Assembly: GCA_965212525.1 (NCBI GenBank)
Contig: CBDBVC010000045.1
Coordinates: 124,001 to 188,000 of the forward strand
Direction of reading: 5' to 3'
DNA length: 64,000 nt
Origin: SZUA-38 sp965212525
GTDB taxonomy: Bacteria > Pseudomonadota > Gammaproteobacteria > Xanthomonadales > SZUA-38
The number at the start of each line of letters is the position of its first letter. Position 1 is the first letter of the stretch. Both the position numbers and the translations under genes were made by a program. This document shows positions 16,689-26,800 of the stretch, one piece after another. Under the pieces are notes generated by a model that was not told where the DNA came from, did no database searches, and saw only the letters and a program-made list of their open reading frames with translations.

Positions 16689-17690
16689 TTGAAAGCAAAG
16701 ACCAAACCCGTAAAAATCATTTCCCGCCCGGACAGCGTGCTGCAATGGATGGCCATCTTCGTCATCCTGGTCGGCCTGTTCGTGGCCATCAGTTTCCAGG
16801 CGCTGTATCAGGCCTTCTCGGCCAACCCCTGGTTCAACGGTGTCATTCTCGGTGTGCTCGTCATCGGCATCCTGATCAATTTCCGACAAGTGCTCAGGCT
16901 GTATCCCGAGATCGCCTGGATCCGGGTGTTCCGCCAGTCCGATCCGTCCAAGCGAAATCCGCACAAGCCCAAGCTGCTGGCACCGATGTCGCGCATGCTG
17001 ACTCGTGGCGATCAGGGCCAGTTCAGTCTGTCGGCCATGTCGCTGCGATCGCTGCTCGACAGCATTCGCCTCAGGCTCGATGAATCGCGCGACCTGGCAC
17101 GTTACCTCACCGGTCTGCTCATCTTCATGGGTCTGCTCGGTACCTTCTGGGGCCTGCTCAAGACCATCGGCGATGCCAGCGGCATCATCCAGGGCCTGAG
17201 TGTGAATGACCGTGACAACACGCAGATGTTCGGCACCCTGAAGGAAGGCCTGCAGGGTCCGCTGGCCGGCATGGCCATCGCCTTTTCATCATCGCTGTTT
17301 GGCCTGGCCGGTTCGCTGCTGCTGGGCTTTCTTGATCTGCTGGCTGGCCGTGCCATGAACCGCTTTTTCAACGAGCTGGAGGAATGGCTTTCGAGCGTTA
17401 CCAAGCTTTCCAGCGGCGCCCTGCCCGGCGATGGTGAACAACCCATCCCGGCCTATGTTCAGGCCCTGCTGGAACAGACCGCCGACGGCCTGGACCGAAT
17501 GCAGCGGGCCATGAGCAATCAGTCGGTGTCCGACAACACGCTGCATCAGCAGCTGGCATCGCTCAATCGCCACCTGGCCGATCTGGGTACCCAGCTTCAA
17601 TCACAGAACATTTCCGACGAGCTGCGCAATGAAATGCGCCTGCTCAACCGTACCCTGGCTGCCGCCATGCAGCAGCGTAACGTGCAATGA
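16689..17690 (+). CDS. MotA/TolQ/ExbB-type proton-channel-like membrane protein
   Basis: Predicted inner-membrane stator-like subunit of 333 residues. Two helices lie near residues 19-65, then a cytoplasmic loop, and two more helices at about 139-160 and 195-225. They hold the LTGLLIFMGLLGTFWGLLKT and GPLAGMAIAFSSSLFGLAGS blocks typical of the MotA/TolQ/ExbB family. The C-terminus is a polar, probably coiled-coil tail. The start is a TTG at 16689 with GAGGAA about 8 bp before it. The stop overlaps the ATG of the OmpA-domain partner (ATGA), so the two are coupled. Flagellar, Tol and Ton genes are absent nearby, so the powered process is unknown. Confidence 0.82.
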   Translation: MKAKTKPVKIISRPDSVLQWMAIFVILVGLFVAISFQALYQAFSANPWFNGVILGVLVIGILINFRQVLRLYPEIAWIRVFRQSDPSKRNPHKPKLLAPMSRMLTRGDQGQFSLSAMSLRSLLDSIRLRLDESRDLARYLTGLLIFMGLLGTFWGLLKTIGDASGIIQGLSVNDRDNTQMFGTLKEGLQGPLAGMAIAFSSSLFGLAGSLLLGFLDLLAGRAMNRFFNELEEWLSSVTKLSSGALPGDGEQPIPAYVQALLEQTADGLDRMQRAMSNQSVSDNTLHQQLASLNRHLADLGTQLQSQNISDELRNEMRLLNRTLAAAMQQRNVQ

Positions 17691-18799
17691 TCGGCGAATC
17701 GACCAGCAGCAACCGGCGCCCGCTCAATATCTGGCCCGGCTTTGTCGATGCCCTGGCAGCACTGCTGATGGTGCTCATCTTCGTACTGATGCTGTTCACC
17801 CTGGGGCAGTTCATCCTCACCAATACCTTAAGCGGCAAGAACCAGGCGCTGGACCAGCTCACCATCGATATCCAGAAGCTGTCCGAAATGCTGTCGCTGG
17901 AGCAGAGTCGGGCGGCCGATCTGGAAAGCCAGCTCAGCACCACGCGTGACGATCTGGCGGAAACCTCGGCCGACCGCGATGACCTGTCGATGCGCCTGAA
18001 CGAATCGATCGCCGCACTGAACGTACGCATCAGCGAGATCGATGGACTGAAGACCGATATCAACGCCCTGATGAACCTGCGCGACGAACTGGAGAAGGAG
18101 GTGGCCGAACTGGCCGGTGCCCTGCAGCAGAGTCAGTCGCAGGTGGCAATCCAGACCGACATCTCCGACCGCGCCCAGGCGCAGGTGACGCTGCTGAACC
18201 GGCAGATCAGTGCACTGCGCGAGCAGCTCACCAAGGTGTCGAATGCACTGGAGCTGGCCGAGACCGATATCGAGGCCAAGAATACCGAAATTGCCGAACT
18301 GGGCCGTCGCCTCAATCTGGCGCTGGCCGACAAGGTGGAAGAACTCAACGAATACCGCTCCGACTTCTTCGGTCAGCTGAAGCAGGCTCTGGGCGACAAC
18401 CCCAACCTGCGGGTCGAGGGCGACCGTTTCGTGTTTCAGTCCGAACTGCTGTTTGAGAGCGCCTCGGCCACCCTCGGCACCGAGGGCAGGGTGCAGGTGC
18501 AGAAACTGGTGGATGTGCTGCTGTCGGTTTCCGATGAAATTCCGCCCGATCTCGACTGGGTGCTGCGCATCGACGGCCACACCGACGTGCGGCCCATTTC
18601 CAGCGGCATCTACCCCTCAAACTGGGAGCTGTCGACGGCCAGGGCCCTGGCCATCGTCAAGTACATGATCCAGCTCGGCGTCGAACCCAAGCGCCTGGTC
18701 GCTGCCGGCTTCGGCCCCTACCACCCGCTGATCGCTGCGGAGACCGACGCCGCCTACGCCGCCAACCGCCGCATCGAAATCAAGCTGACTTCTCGCTAG
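17687..18799 (+). CDS. MotB/OmpA-type peptidoglycan-binding partner of the channel protein
   Basis: 370 residues: a short cytoplasmic N-terminus, one helix at about 15-44 (PGFVDALAALLMVLIFVLML, the Asp being where MotB carries its proton-binding Asp), a long heptad-rich coiled coil at about 45-220, and a C-terminal OmpA domain (LLFESASATLGTEGR, LRIDGHTDVRPI, NWELSTARALAIVKYM, NRRIEIKL). This is the layout of MotB-like stator subunits that anchor to peptidoglycan. The pair resembles the channel half (ZorA/ZorB) of Zorya defence in fold, but no zorC/zorD-like gene is adjacent and the coiled coil is in the OmpA partner. Confidence 0.85.
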   Translation: MIGESTSSNRRPLNIWPGFVDALAALLMVLIFVLMLFTLGQFILTNTLSGKNQALDQLTIDIQKLSEMLSLEQSRAADLESQLSTTRDDLAETSADRDDLSMRLNESIAALNVRISEIDGLKTDINALMNLRDELEKEVAELAGALQQSQSQVAIQTDISDRAQAQVTLLNRQISALREQLTKVSNALELAETDIEAKNTEIAELGRRLNLALADKVEELNEYRSDFFGQLKQALGDNPNLRVEGDRFVFQSELLFESASATLGTEGRVQVQKLVDVLLSVSDEIPPDLDWVLRIDGHTDVRPISSGIYPSNWELSTARALAIVKYMIQLGVEPKRLVAAGFGPYHPLIAAETDAAYAANRRIEIKLTSR

Positions 18800-18812
18800 A
18801 CGAGAAGTTTTC
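18788..18812 (+). terminator. Hairpin overlapping the stop codon of the OmpA-domain gene
   Basis: Perfect 8-bp stem ACTTCTCG (18788-18795) / CGAGAAGT (18801-18808) with loop CTAGA that contains the TAG stop, followed by only three T. Weak U tract, so termination may be partial. Confidence 0.55.
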
Positions 18813-18888
18813 CAGGTCGGCAAACATGTCATCCCGAACGCATGTGAGGGATCTGGCTTGAATTGCCATGGTGAGCCAGTGCCGATAG

Positions 18889-19076
18889 AAAATCCCCCTC
18901 AGTCCCCCCGTTCGACAGGCTCAGGGCAGGCTCTTTGAAAAGTGGGAAGTGGAGCGTGCACAGGCCTGGTCTTGAGCCGCCTGTCAGTAAGATCCTGCAC
19001 TGAGCTGACGAACGGGACGATCTGGGAGAGTGTGGAGTAAAGCCTCCCTTTCCCAAAGGGAGGTTTGGAGGGATTT
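18889..19076. repeat. Dispersed CCTCCC-type intergenic repeats
   Basis: Contains an AAAATCCCCCTCAGTCCCCC start (18889) like the composite repeats at 15.8-16.1 kb, and a perfect hairpin CCTCCCTTT-CCC-AAAGGGAGG near 19043-19063 followed by TTTGGAGGGATTT. The 18800-19232 gap holds no gene that I can support. Confidence 0.75.
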
Positions 19077-19232
19077 AAGGTGAGCGATCACAGCACAGCC
19101 ATCAACAATTTTTGAATGCTCTTTGTCACTTGAATTGGTTACATTGACTTAAACGCAGGTGACACCCCATTGGCAAGCCGCTCGCAATCACAGACAATGA
19201 CCAAACTAACCGGAATACGAGAAACCTCAACC

Positions 19233-19874
19233 ATGGCAGGCTATCCTCCGCGCTATCATCTGGAACAGGATCTGGAGAAAATCCACAACACCATTCGCAC
19301 ATACGACTTCGCCACCATCATCACCCGGCCGGAGAACAGCGACGGGGTACATATCAGCCAGATCCCGCTGATACTCGACACCAGTCGCGGCGAGCACGGC
19401 GTACTCATTGGCCACATGCACGGCGCCAATCCGCAGATAGACGACCTTAAGGACAACAAGCCGGTCACCGCCATGTTCACCGGCCCGCATGCCTACATCT
19501 CGCCGATGGACTACAGTTCAGACCAGCTGCCCACCTGGAACTACATCACCGTACATGCACTCGGTACAACTCGGCAGATCGAGGGTCATGACGCCATGTA
19601 CGACCTGATGATGCGAATGGTGAACTACTACGAGGATCGCCGACCCGCCGAGGCCGAGAAATTCGTGCTGGCCAGAGACCACAAGAAAGCCAATGCCGTG
19701 CTCAAGCTGCTGCACTGCTTCGAGATCGACATCATGGAACTGATCGGTCGCTTCAAGCTGTCCCAGGACAAGAACGCCCTCGATGTGGATCTGGCCAGGC
19801 AGAAGCTGATTGAAGCCACGGAAGAAACCCAGACGCCATTCATCGAGCTGATGTATGAAGCGGCGATCGATTAA
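19233..19874 (+). CDS. FMN-binding PaiB-like protein
   Basis: PaiB-type split-barrel flavin-binding protein of 213 residues; in Bacillus PaiB is described as a negative regulator with PaiA, and many homologues are plain FMN-binding proteins. Family blocks are YDFATIITRPE, GVLIGHMHGANPQI, MFTGPHAYISPMDY and LPTWNYITVHALG. The start chosen is the ATG at 19233, where the family's usual YPP.Y N-terminus begins; upstream starts at 19197 (ATG) and 19170 (TTG) are in frame without clear ribosome sites. No PaiA-like gene is adjacent. Confidence 0.88.
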   Translation: MAGYPPRYHLEQDLEKIHNTIRTYDFATIITRPENSDGVHISQIPLILDTSRGEHGVLIGHMHGANPQIDDLKDNKPVTAMFTGPHAYISPMDYSSDQLPTWNYITVHALGTTRQIEGHDAMYDLMMRMVNYYEDRRPAEAEKFVLARDHKKANAVLKLLHCFEIDIMELIGRFKLSQDKNALDVDLARQKLIEATEETQTPFIELMYEAAID

Positions 19875-19899
19875 ATTGAAATTACCTGGAGAGTCAATC

Positions 19900-20271
19900 A
19901 TGAAACATGTGCTTTCTGCGATCATGTTACTGGCAATCGGATACGGATTTGGCGTGATGGGTAGTGAATCCGGCTATCAACAGCGCACCCCGACAGGCGA
20001 ACTTTTTGAGTTCAGGACGATCGCAAAAACAGATCACTGGGATGTGCTGGTAAAGACCGATTCAACAGGCAGAGATGTCAGTCTGGGTCAGAATGGACAG
20101 GTGCGAGTCACAGTTCTGGACGATGGGCCATCATTGTATGTGCTGACTTTCAAGGAGGGTCAGGACAAGTGGGAAGGCCGACTCATGGATATGGGTAACG
20201 ATGGCACAGTGGAAGTCGCTAATCTCACGGGAAGAGAGTGTAGTAATTTGAATAACGACGTCGACTCATGA
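19900..20271 (+). CDS. Small exported hypothetical protein, 123 aa
   Basis: Starts at the ATG at 19900 with CTGGAGAG just upstream. It has an N-terminal hydrophobic segment (LSAIMLLAIGYGFGVMG), either signal peptide or anchor, then a hydrophilic beta-rich part with DHWDVLVKTDSTG and VRVTVLDDGPSLYVLTF. Family not recognised. It begins 25 bp after the PaiB-like gene, so it may be co-transcribed. Confidence 0.6.
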   Translation: MKHVLSAIMLLAIGYGFGVMGSESGYQQRTPTGELFEFRTIAKTDHWDVLVKTDSTGRDVSLGQNGQVRVTVLDDGPSLYVLTFKEGQDKWEGRLMDMGNDGTVEVANLTGRECSNLNNDVDS

Positions 20272-20336
20272 GCAGGTGTACATGATGTCGCTCGGGCAAT
20301 ACAGTCGATCTACACAATCGTGATACTCGCAAAGCA

Positions 20337-20735
20337 ATGACTGACAACCTTTTATACCTGATGTTTGCTCATGTGCTCTGGGTGTTCCTGTTGTACGGTG
20401 CATTGACTGTTGTCCGTGCGCCATCAGCCTGGGGTATTGGCTCAAATTCAAGAGCGAGCAGGCTGTTCAGTGACATCGAACCTCGCGTCAGTGCCAACCT
20501 GAGGAACCAGTTCGAGTGGCCGCTGTTCTTTCATGTCGCGTGCATCCTGGCAATAATGGATGGTGCAGCCAGCGAGTTCGTCATGACTGCTGTAGGCATC
20601 GTGTTTATCCTCGGCCGTCTTCTGCATTCGCTCGTACAGATTTTCACAACAAACATCAGGCTCAGGGGGGTTGTGTTCACAATCAATTTCCTGGCTGTCA
20701 TGGTCATGTGGGTTAGCCTGATCGTTTCACGATAA
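20337..20735 (+). CDS. MAPEG-family membrane protein
   Basis: 132 residues with four predicted helices: MFAHVLWVFLLYGALTVV, FEWPLFFHVACILAIM, FVMTAVGIVFILGRLLHSLVQ and FTINFLAVMVMWVSLIV. The NLRNQFEWPLFF segment and LGRLLHS after helix 3 are the MAPEG hallmarks (microsomal glutathione transferase and eicosanoid family, bacterial branch of unknown substrate). The length is typical. It starts at the ATG at 20337. Confidence 0.85.
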   Translation: MTDNLLYLMFAHVLWVFLLYGALTVVRAPSAWGIGSNSRASRLFSDIEPRVSANLRNQFEWPLFFHVACILAIMDGAASEFVMTAVGIVFILGRLLHSLVQIFTTNIRLRGVVFTINFLAVMVMWVSLIVSR

Positions 20736-20870
20736 GAGCACTGCCAGTCTCGCCTGGGTGCAATGCCCGGGCCAATAATCAACTGTCGAAAAATATTTTT
20801 GTCCAGCGTGTCCGAGTTTTCGTCGCCATTACGCGAGCTCTTACTTACGAACCATACCACTGGACAAGAC

Positions 20871-23800
20871 ATGACCATTTCATCGCGTATTGCTCAAATA
20901 TTAGTACTGTTTGCCCTTGCGCTGGCACCCGGGCTTAATCTGAATGCACAGGCCCTGGACATTGTTACCTGGGGTGACCCCGAGGATCTGTTCGAAACCG
21001 ATTCGCTGTACACCCTGAGGCTGATCCCGCCTTCCAATTCGTCTGGAAACGGTCAGTACTTTCTGTTCGAAATGATCGATGGTTCGCCAGAAATAGCCTC
21101 CAAGGGGGTGACCTGGCTGGCCGATGCCGGGCCGGGAGTGGTGCGCATCGAAAACATCGTGCCAGGGCCTCAGACACGAACCTTTGTCGGTCAGTATTGC
21201 CAGGGTCGATCCTGTACACCACTGTCGACACCCAAAGCCGTCACCGTGGCCGAGACACTGAAGAATATAGGCACAGCCGAAATTCTGAGTAACAAGCCGA
21301 ACGCAGTGGGTGGCGTGGATCTGGTCTGGACATTCAGCACGGTGCTGCCGGACATTGGCCTGACGGCTCATGTGACCCAGGTAGACCAGCATGGCGTCAT
21401 GACCATCGAAGAATTTGACATGTCGGGCACGGCCGTGATCAGCAGCCTGCCCGCTGGCCAGTACACGCATAACCTGACCGTCTGTCTGAAGGAAACCGAG
21501 CAGTGTAGTTATCCAAGTGACTGGACCTATCACAACCAGGACACAGAAGACGCCAGCCTGACAGGCATCACCAGTATCAGCCATGCACCCTCAAGCAGTG
21601 GTTCGGACTTCAACACTGACATGGCGTGGTATTTCAAGGGAAAACCCACCGGGATCACGCACACGAAGATTCGCCTGATTTCTTCCCTGGGTGAGATGCG
21701 CACCGAGACAGTGCCGATCGTGTTCGTTCAGGGCGGTCAGCAAAACACCACACTCGAACTCGACAGATATTATGGTGCCCATCGTTTGGCGATGAGTGCC
21801 TGCTCGGCCACTGCCTGTGGTGAAGAATCCCTGTACGATTTCGAAGTGCGAATGCAGGATCCGGATATTCCTGTGGTATCGGGCAACGTACCCGGCGTCG
21901 ACAAGATCAGCCTGCTTGAGGTTGGCAATCTGCACACCATCAGCTGGGGCGAGCTGACGCTTGGTCCCGGCATCACCCACCGCAGTCTGTATCGACGCAT
22001 TCACGGTGGCGATCATTTTCTGGTCGAAGACGGCCTCGATCTGGCGGGTGGCAGCATTACCCGCGCGGACAGTGATCCGATCCAGTACAAGTACTACCTC
22101 AAGTCCTGTCGATACCAGCGTTGCGGCAAGAAAGGCCTCAACTCGGTCATCGAAATCGGCGATATTCCCGAGCCAACCAATCTGACAGCCACCGCCCAGT
22201 TGACTGCAGGTGCCCTGAGCGGGCTGCAATTGAACTGGTCACAGCCGAGCAGCTCCGACTGGGATTACATCGGCGAAGCTGTTGATCGCTATGAGGTCAC
22301 AATGAACGGACCGGACGGCATCGTCATCGGACCCGTAACCGTCTCCAGAGCAGATAACAGTGCACAATCAACCGCCTTACCGACCACCGCTTACGGTGAA
22401 TACCACGCCGAGCTGAAAGGCTGCATTGGCAGCATCTGTTCGCCACTGATTTCAACCACAACCCAGGTTGCACCTGGACAGGTGCAGAATCTCAGGCTCG
22501 ATAGTTCTGCCATAAGCCTTGATGGCGAGATCAGCCTGTCATGGGATGCGGTGCCGGGAGCGGGTATCGACTATCGCCTGATGGAAGAGTTTGACATGAA
22601 CGGCTTTGCCATGTCGGACAATCAACCCATGCCTGGAGCGCTCTCCATTGAACTGGGTCGTAACCCGGAGAACCAGGGCGCCTATCGGTTCATGGTCCTG
22701 GCCTGCAGCAATAGCGTCTGTGGAGATGCCTCTGCTCCCGTTGAAGTTGTGGTCGGTTCGCTTCCTCGACCCGAGTCCAATATTTCAATCACGCTGCTAG
22801 AATCTTCGGACCCTAATGACGTGCGTGTTCAAGGAAACTTCCCGACGGTCGGTGCGGCGGGCACTGCCATCTATGAAACCATTCGCTGGGTCCAGGTTGA
22901 GTCGCTGAACATTGCCACTGGGCGGTGGGAGTTCGTCGAATACCCGTTCTACCCCAACGGCCTGACGAGTGGGGAGCAGTATACTATTGAAGACAGTGAT
23001 TTTGACTATGGTGTCATGCACTATCGGGTTCGCGCCTGCGATGGTGACTTCAATTGCGGCGCTTGGCGCGCGGCCAGCAAAACCATTGAAAATCCTGCCG
23101 ATAGTTTCTGCGATATTGATATCGATGGTGATAACCGCAGTGCAGATTTCAGTGATCTGAGCCCGGGTCAATGGCGAATCATCGACATGCCCGATCAGGG
23201 ACTTGACCTGTACTGGGACTATGAGCATGGCGTTGGGCACAAACTGAAAGGCACCTGGTACACGTTTGCGGTTGCCCCATTATTTCCCGGGGATACGACA
23301 ACGGCTCCCATCTGGTTCACACTGCGCCCGGATGCAGATCAGGATGTTGAGGGCAGAATCACTGGCGACCTGGTGTTCGAGCGCAATCAATACAACGCGA
23401 CCACTGGAGAACATGACATTATCCAGTCGGATCATGGTCGCTACGCGCTGGTCTTTAATGCGAATGATACAGATCGTGCCCAGCTGTTCTGGGATGTGAC
23501 CAATCCACCGCTGGGTACGTTTTACAATCGTGCTTACGCCTTTCCAGAGGATCAGAGCACGCTGTTTCCCCAGACCAATGCACACCCAAGTACAGGGTTC
23601 ACGAAGGTTTATCAACTGGAAAATCTGGGTTCGGCCCTGAGTCTGGATCCACCATCGGGCACGCAGAATCTGTCTGTATACAATGGATTGTACGAAGTCT
23701 CTCCTGGCGCACAAGCATTGACCGACACCACTGTGTACTACAGTCAGTTCTTTGAACAGAACATGGAAAGAGCCACTGTGCTCTACTTTTCGCGCGTCGA

Positions 23801-26800
23801 TTCGACAAATGTCGATGGTGCCCCGCTCTGGGTGCGCGGTCGCAGCACCATTGACTCGGCGGGCGGGAATCCACTGGATCGAACTGCGTTCTGCGTGGCC
23901 TACCACCGAGGCTATCGTGCTGACAAGGGACCGAGCATCAATTACGTCAATGACGAAGAGCGGCAACTGCAGGCAGGGACGATTTCGCGATTTATTGACC
24001 CGATTCTGTACAACCAGACTCAGGCAAACATTGAAAGCCTGAACCTGAGAGTTCTGATTGGTGATCACCTGCCCGTACCGAACACCGAAATAGATGGGTC
24101 AGAGTTTTGGGAAATACCCATGGTGAAGCGATTTGGTACCAACAACATCTGGTTCCAGCTGACTGAGGCAGCACCATCCACAAACACTTGTGAACTAAAC
24201 AACAGCTGTCAGATGAATATTCGCTGGAATACCGATCCTGAGATGCCAACATCGCCAGCCATCTTCAAGGTCAATGTCGACACCAATCAGGAGGTGTGGT
24301 TGAGTTCATTAAGTTCTGGCAACCTGGAACGATCGGACAACAGCTTCACACCCGGACGTTATCTATTCCGAATTCGCACCCATTCCAGTCCGCAGGCTCA
24401 AATCCTGGCCGAGTCAGAAATCCTCACTGTTCAGGGGCAGACAGGTCCACTGGATAAACCCGATAATCTGCGCGCCGTGGGTCAGATCCAATCCGCACCG
24501 TTTGATTACAGCATGATCTGGTCGGCACCTACATCAGGCAATTTCTCACACTATGTGCTGGAGGAACAGTTGCCTGGCCAGTCGGTCTTCAATGTGGTTT
24601 CCGACGTGATCGTCGGGACCAGCTACGATTTCGAGCGATCCGCAGAGGAAGCAGGAGCCTATCGCTATCGCGTCAAGGCCTGTCCCAGCAACGGGGCCTG
24701 TTCCGCCTATGAACCCGATTTGTCTGGCTATGAGGTGGTGCTTGGACAAACACAATTAGGTACCGCCGAACCAGCGCCACAGCCTCTGAACGTCCCGATA
24801 CCCGACCCGGATCCGATTTCTGAAATCACAGGCCAGACCAGCGGCAGTTTCGATGTGGCCCAGTCGGGTGCCGCCACCTACAGCATCCCGTTCATGACTG
24901 TGCCCGGTACGGGCGGCGTTGCACCAACGGCTTCACTGAACTACAGCTCACAGGCCGGTCCCGGGCTGGCAGGCACTGGCTGGAGCCTCAGTGCCATGTC
25001 TGTCATCTCACGATGCGGCCAGACATACGAGCAGGATGGCCGCGTGCGCGGCGTGCGCATGGATTCGGACGATCGCTTCTGCATGGACGGTCAGCGCCTG
25101 CTGATGGTTAACAGCAGTAACCCCGATCACTACGGCAACGACGGGATTGAATACCGCACTGAAACCGACAGCTTCACTCGCGTGGTGTCCTACGGTGACG
25201 TCGGCGGCAGCCCGCAATACTTCAAGGTTCAGCGCAAGGACGGTTCAACCAGCTATTTCGGTGACTGGTGTTTTGACGGCAGTCCCGAGCGGAGCTGTAC
25301 ACTGGGGCATCAGACCAAGGACGATGATTCATTCATCCTGTCTCACCTGCCTTCGGGTGTGGCCTATGCCTGGGCCATGGACTGGTTCGAAGACAGTGCC
25401 GGCAACTATTACAAACTGAAGTATTTTCACGGCAATGGTGAACCCATAGACGATGATGGTGTGGTCGATTTTGTGCTGCGCCGTATCGATTACACCGGCC
25501 ATGTGGATCTCAACCCCAATGACAACGTGAATACGGCGCTGGACACACATGCCAAGCTGTTGTTCGATTACGAGGCACTGCCTCCTTCGGAGGTAAGTAC
25601 GGGCTGGCAGGCTGGCGTACAGACCCGTTCAACGCGACGACTTTCTGCGGTGCAGTCGAAAAACAACACCGGGAGTAACAAAACCTTGCGTTATTACGCA
25701 TTGGGCTATTCACCCACCGGTGATGGCTTCGGGCGTAGTCGTCTGGACAGTGTGACCGAATGTCGTGATTCAACACAGGCGGTCTGTTACGAGGCCATCG
25801 AGTTCGACTGGTCCAACAACCGCAACGAGATAACGGAACACTTTCAGCGAAACCTGATCGACTCGGCCGACACCTGGCCCAGACAATACGTCACAGGCTC
25901 ACCTGCCGACATCAATGGCGATGGACTTCAGGATGTGATGATGTTCAGCACAGGCGGCGGAATCGGTTCGAACAATGTGCGAATGAGTGCAGTGCTGTCC
26001 GACCCCTCGAATAGTCAGCGAGCAGTGCGGGTTGATGGGCCCATCCTGTCCACGCACATCTTCGGATCTACAGGAGGACCATCCCAGAATGCCGAGTATC
26101 GCGAGCAGCGCTTCAGCATAGGCGACTTCAACGCCGACAACTTCCAGGATCTGATCTATGCCGACAAGGACACGGGTCAGTGGCTGGGGCGTCAGTGGTC
26201 AGGTGTGACCAATAATTTCCTGTCTCAGGCATTTCTGGGAACAATCGAGACCGACGGCGACCCCTATGACGTAGAGTTGCTGGGCCTGATGCGGATGGCG
26301 GACATGAATGGCGATGGTCTGGCTGACCTGATCTATGCCTACGACGATAGACTCTACCTGAGTCTGCATCAGGGACAGGGCGCGTCGATTCCGTATACAA
26401 CCTCGCACATTCTGGCAATGGATGTGCCCATTGAGGTCGGGATACCTGACGTCATCCCAGACCCTGCCGAAATCGAGTTTTCCCGAACGAGACTGCAACT
26501 GCTGGATTACAACGGCGATGGTGCCATTGATATCCTGGCTCGGGTCAAATCCCGAATCTGTTACCCAGGTAGCGGTTGCCCTCCAGAACTGCGCTCGGCA
26601 AAAGAGAGGGCGCTGATAAACAAGCAGGGCTATCTGTACGGCATCAGTGAGACGCCAGCTCAGAGCGAAGGCAATAATCCTGATTATCGTTCCTATCATG
26701 CCTGGCACGTGCTGATCTCCGACGGCCAGGGTGGCATTGAGGACACTGTGGCACTGCTCAGCAAGCAGGGCGCCGAGTGTGACGACACCGTCTTTCCTGT

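Noticed and set aside
16138..16698. Small frames in the repeat-rich gap before the stator genes
   Set aside because: They run through repeats and lack ribosome sites or family motifs.
16689..18799. Zorya defence system
   Set aside because: Only a channel pair is present; no ZorC/ZorD or ZorE-like gene is adjacent, and lengths and coiled-coil location differ.
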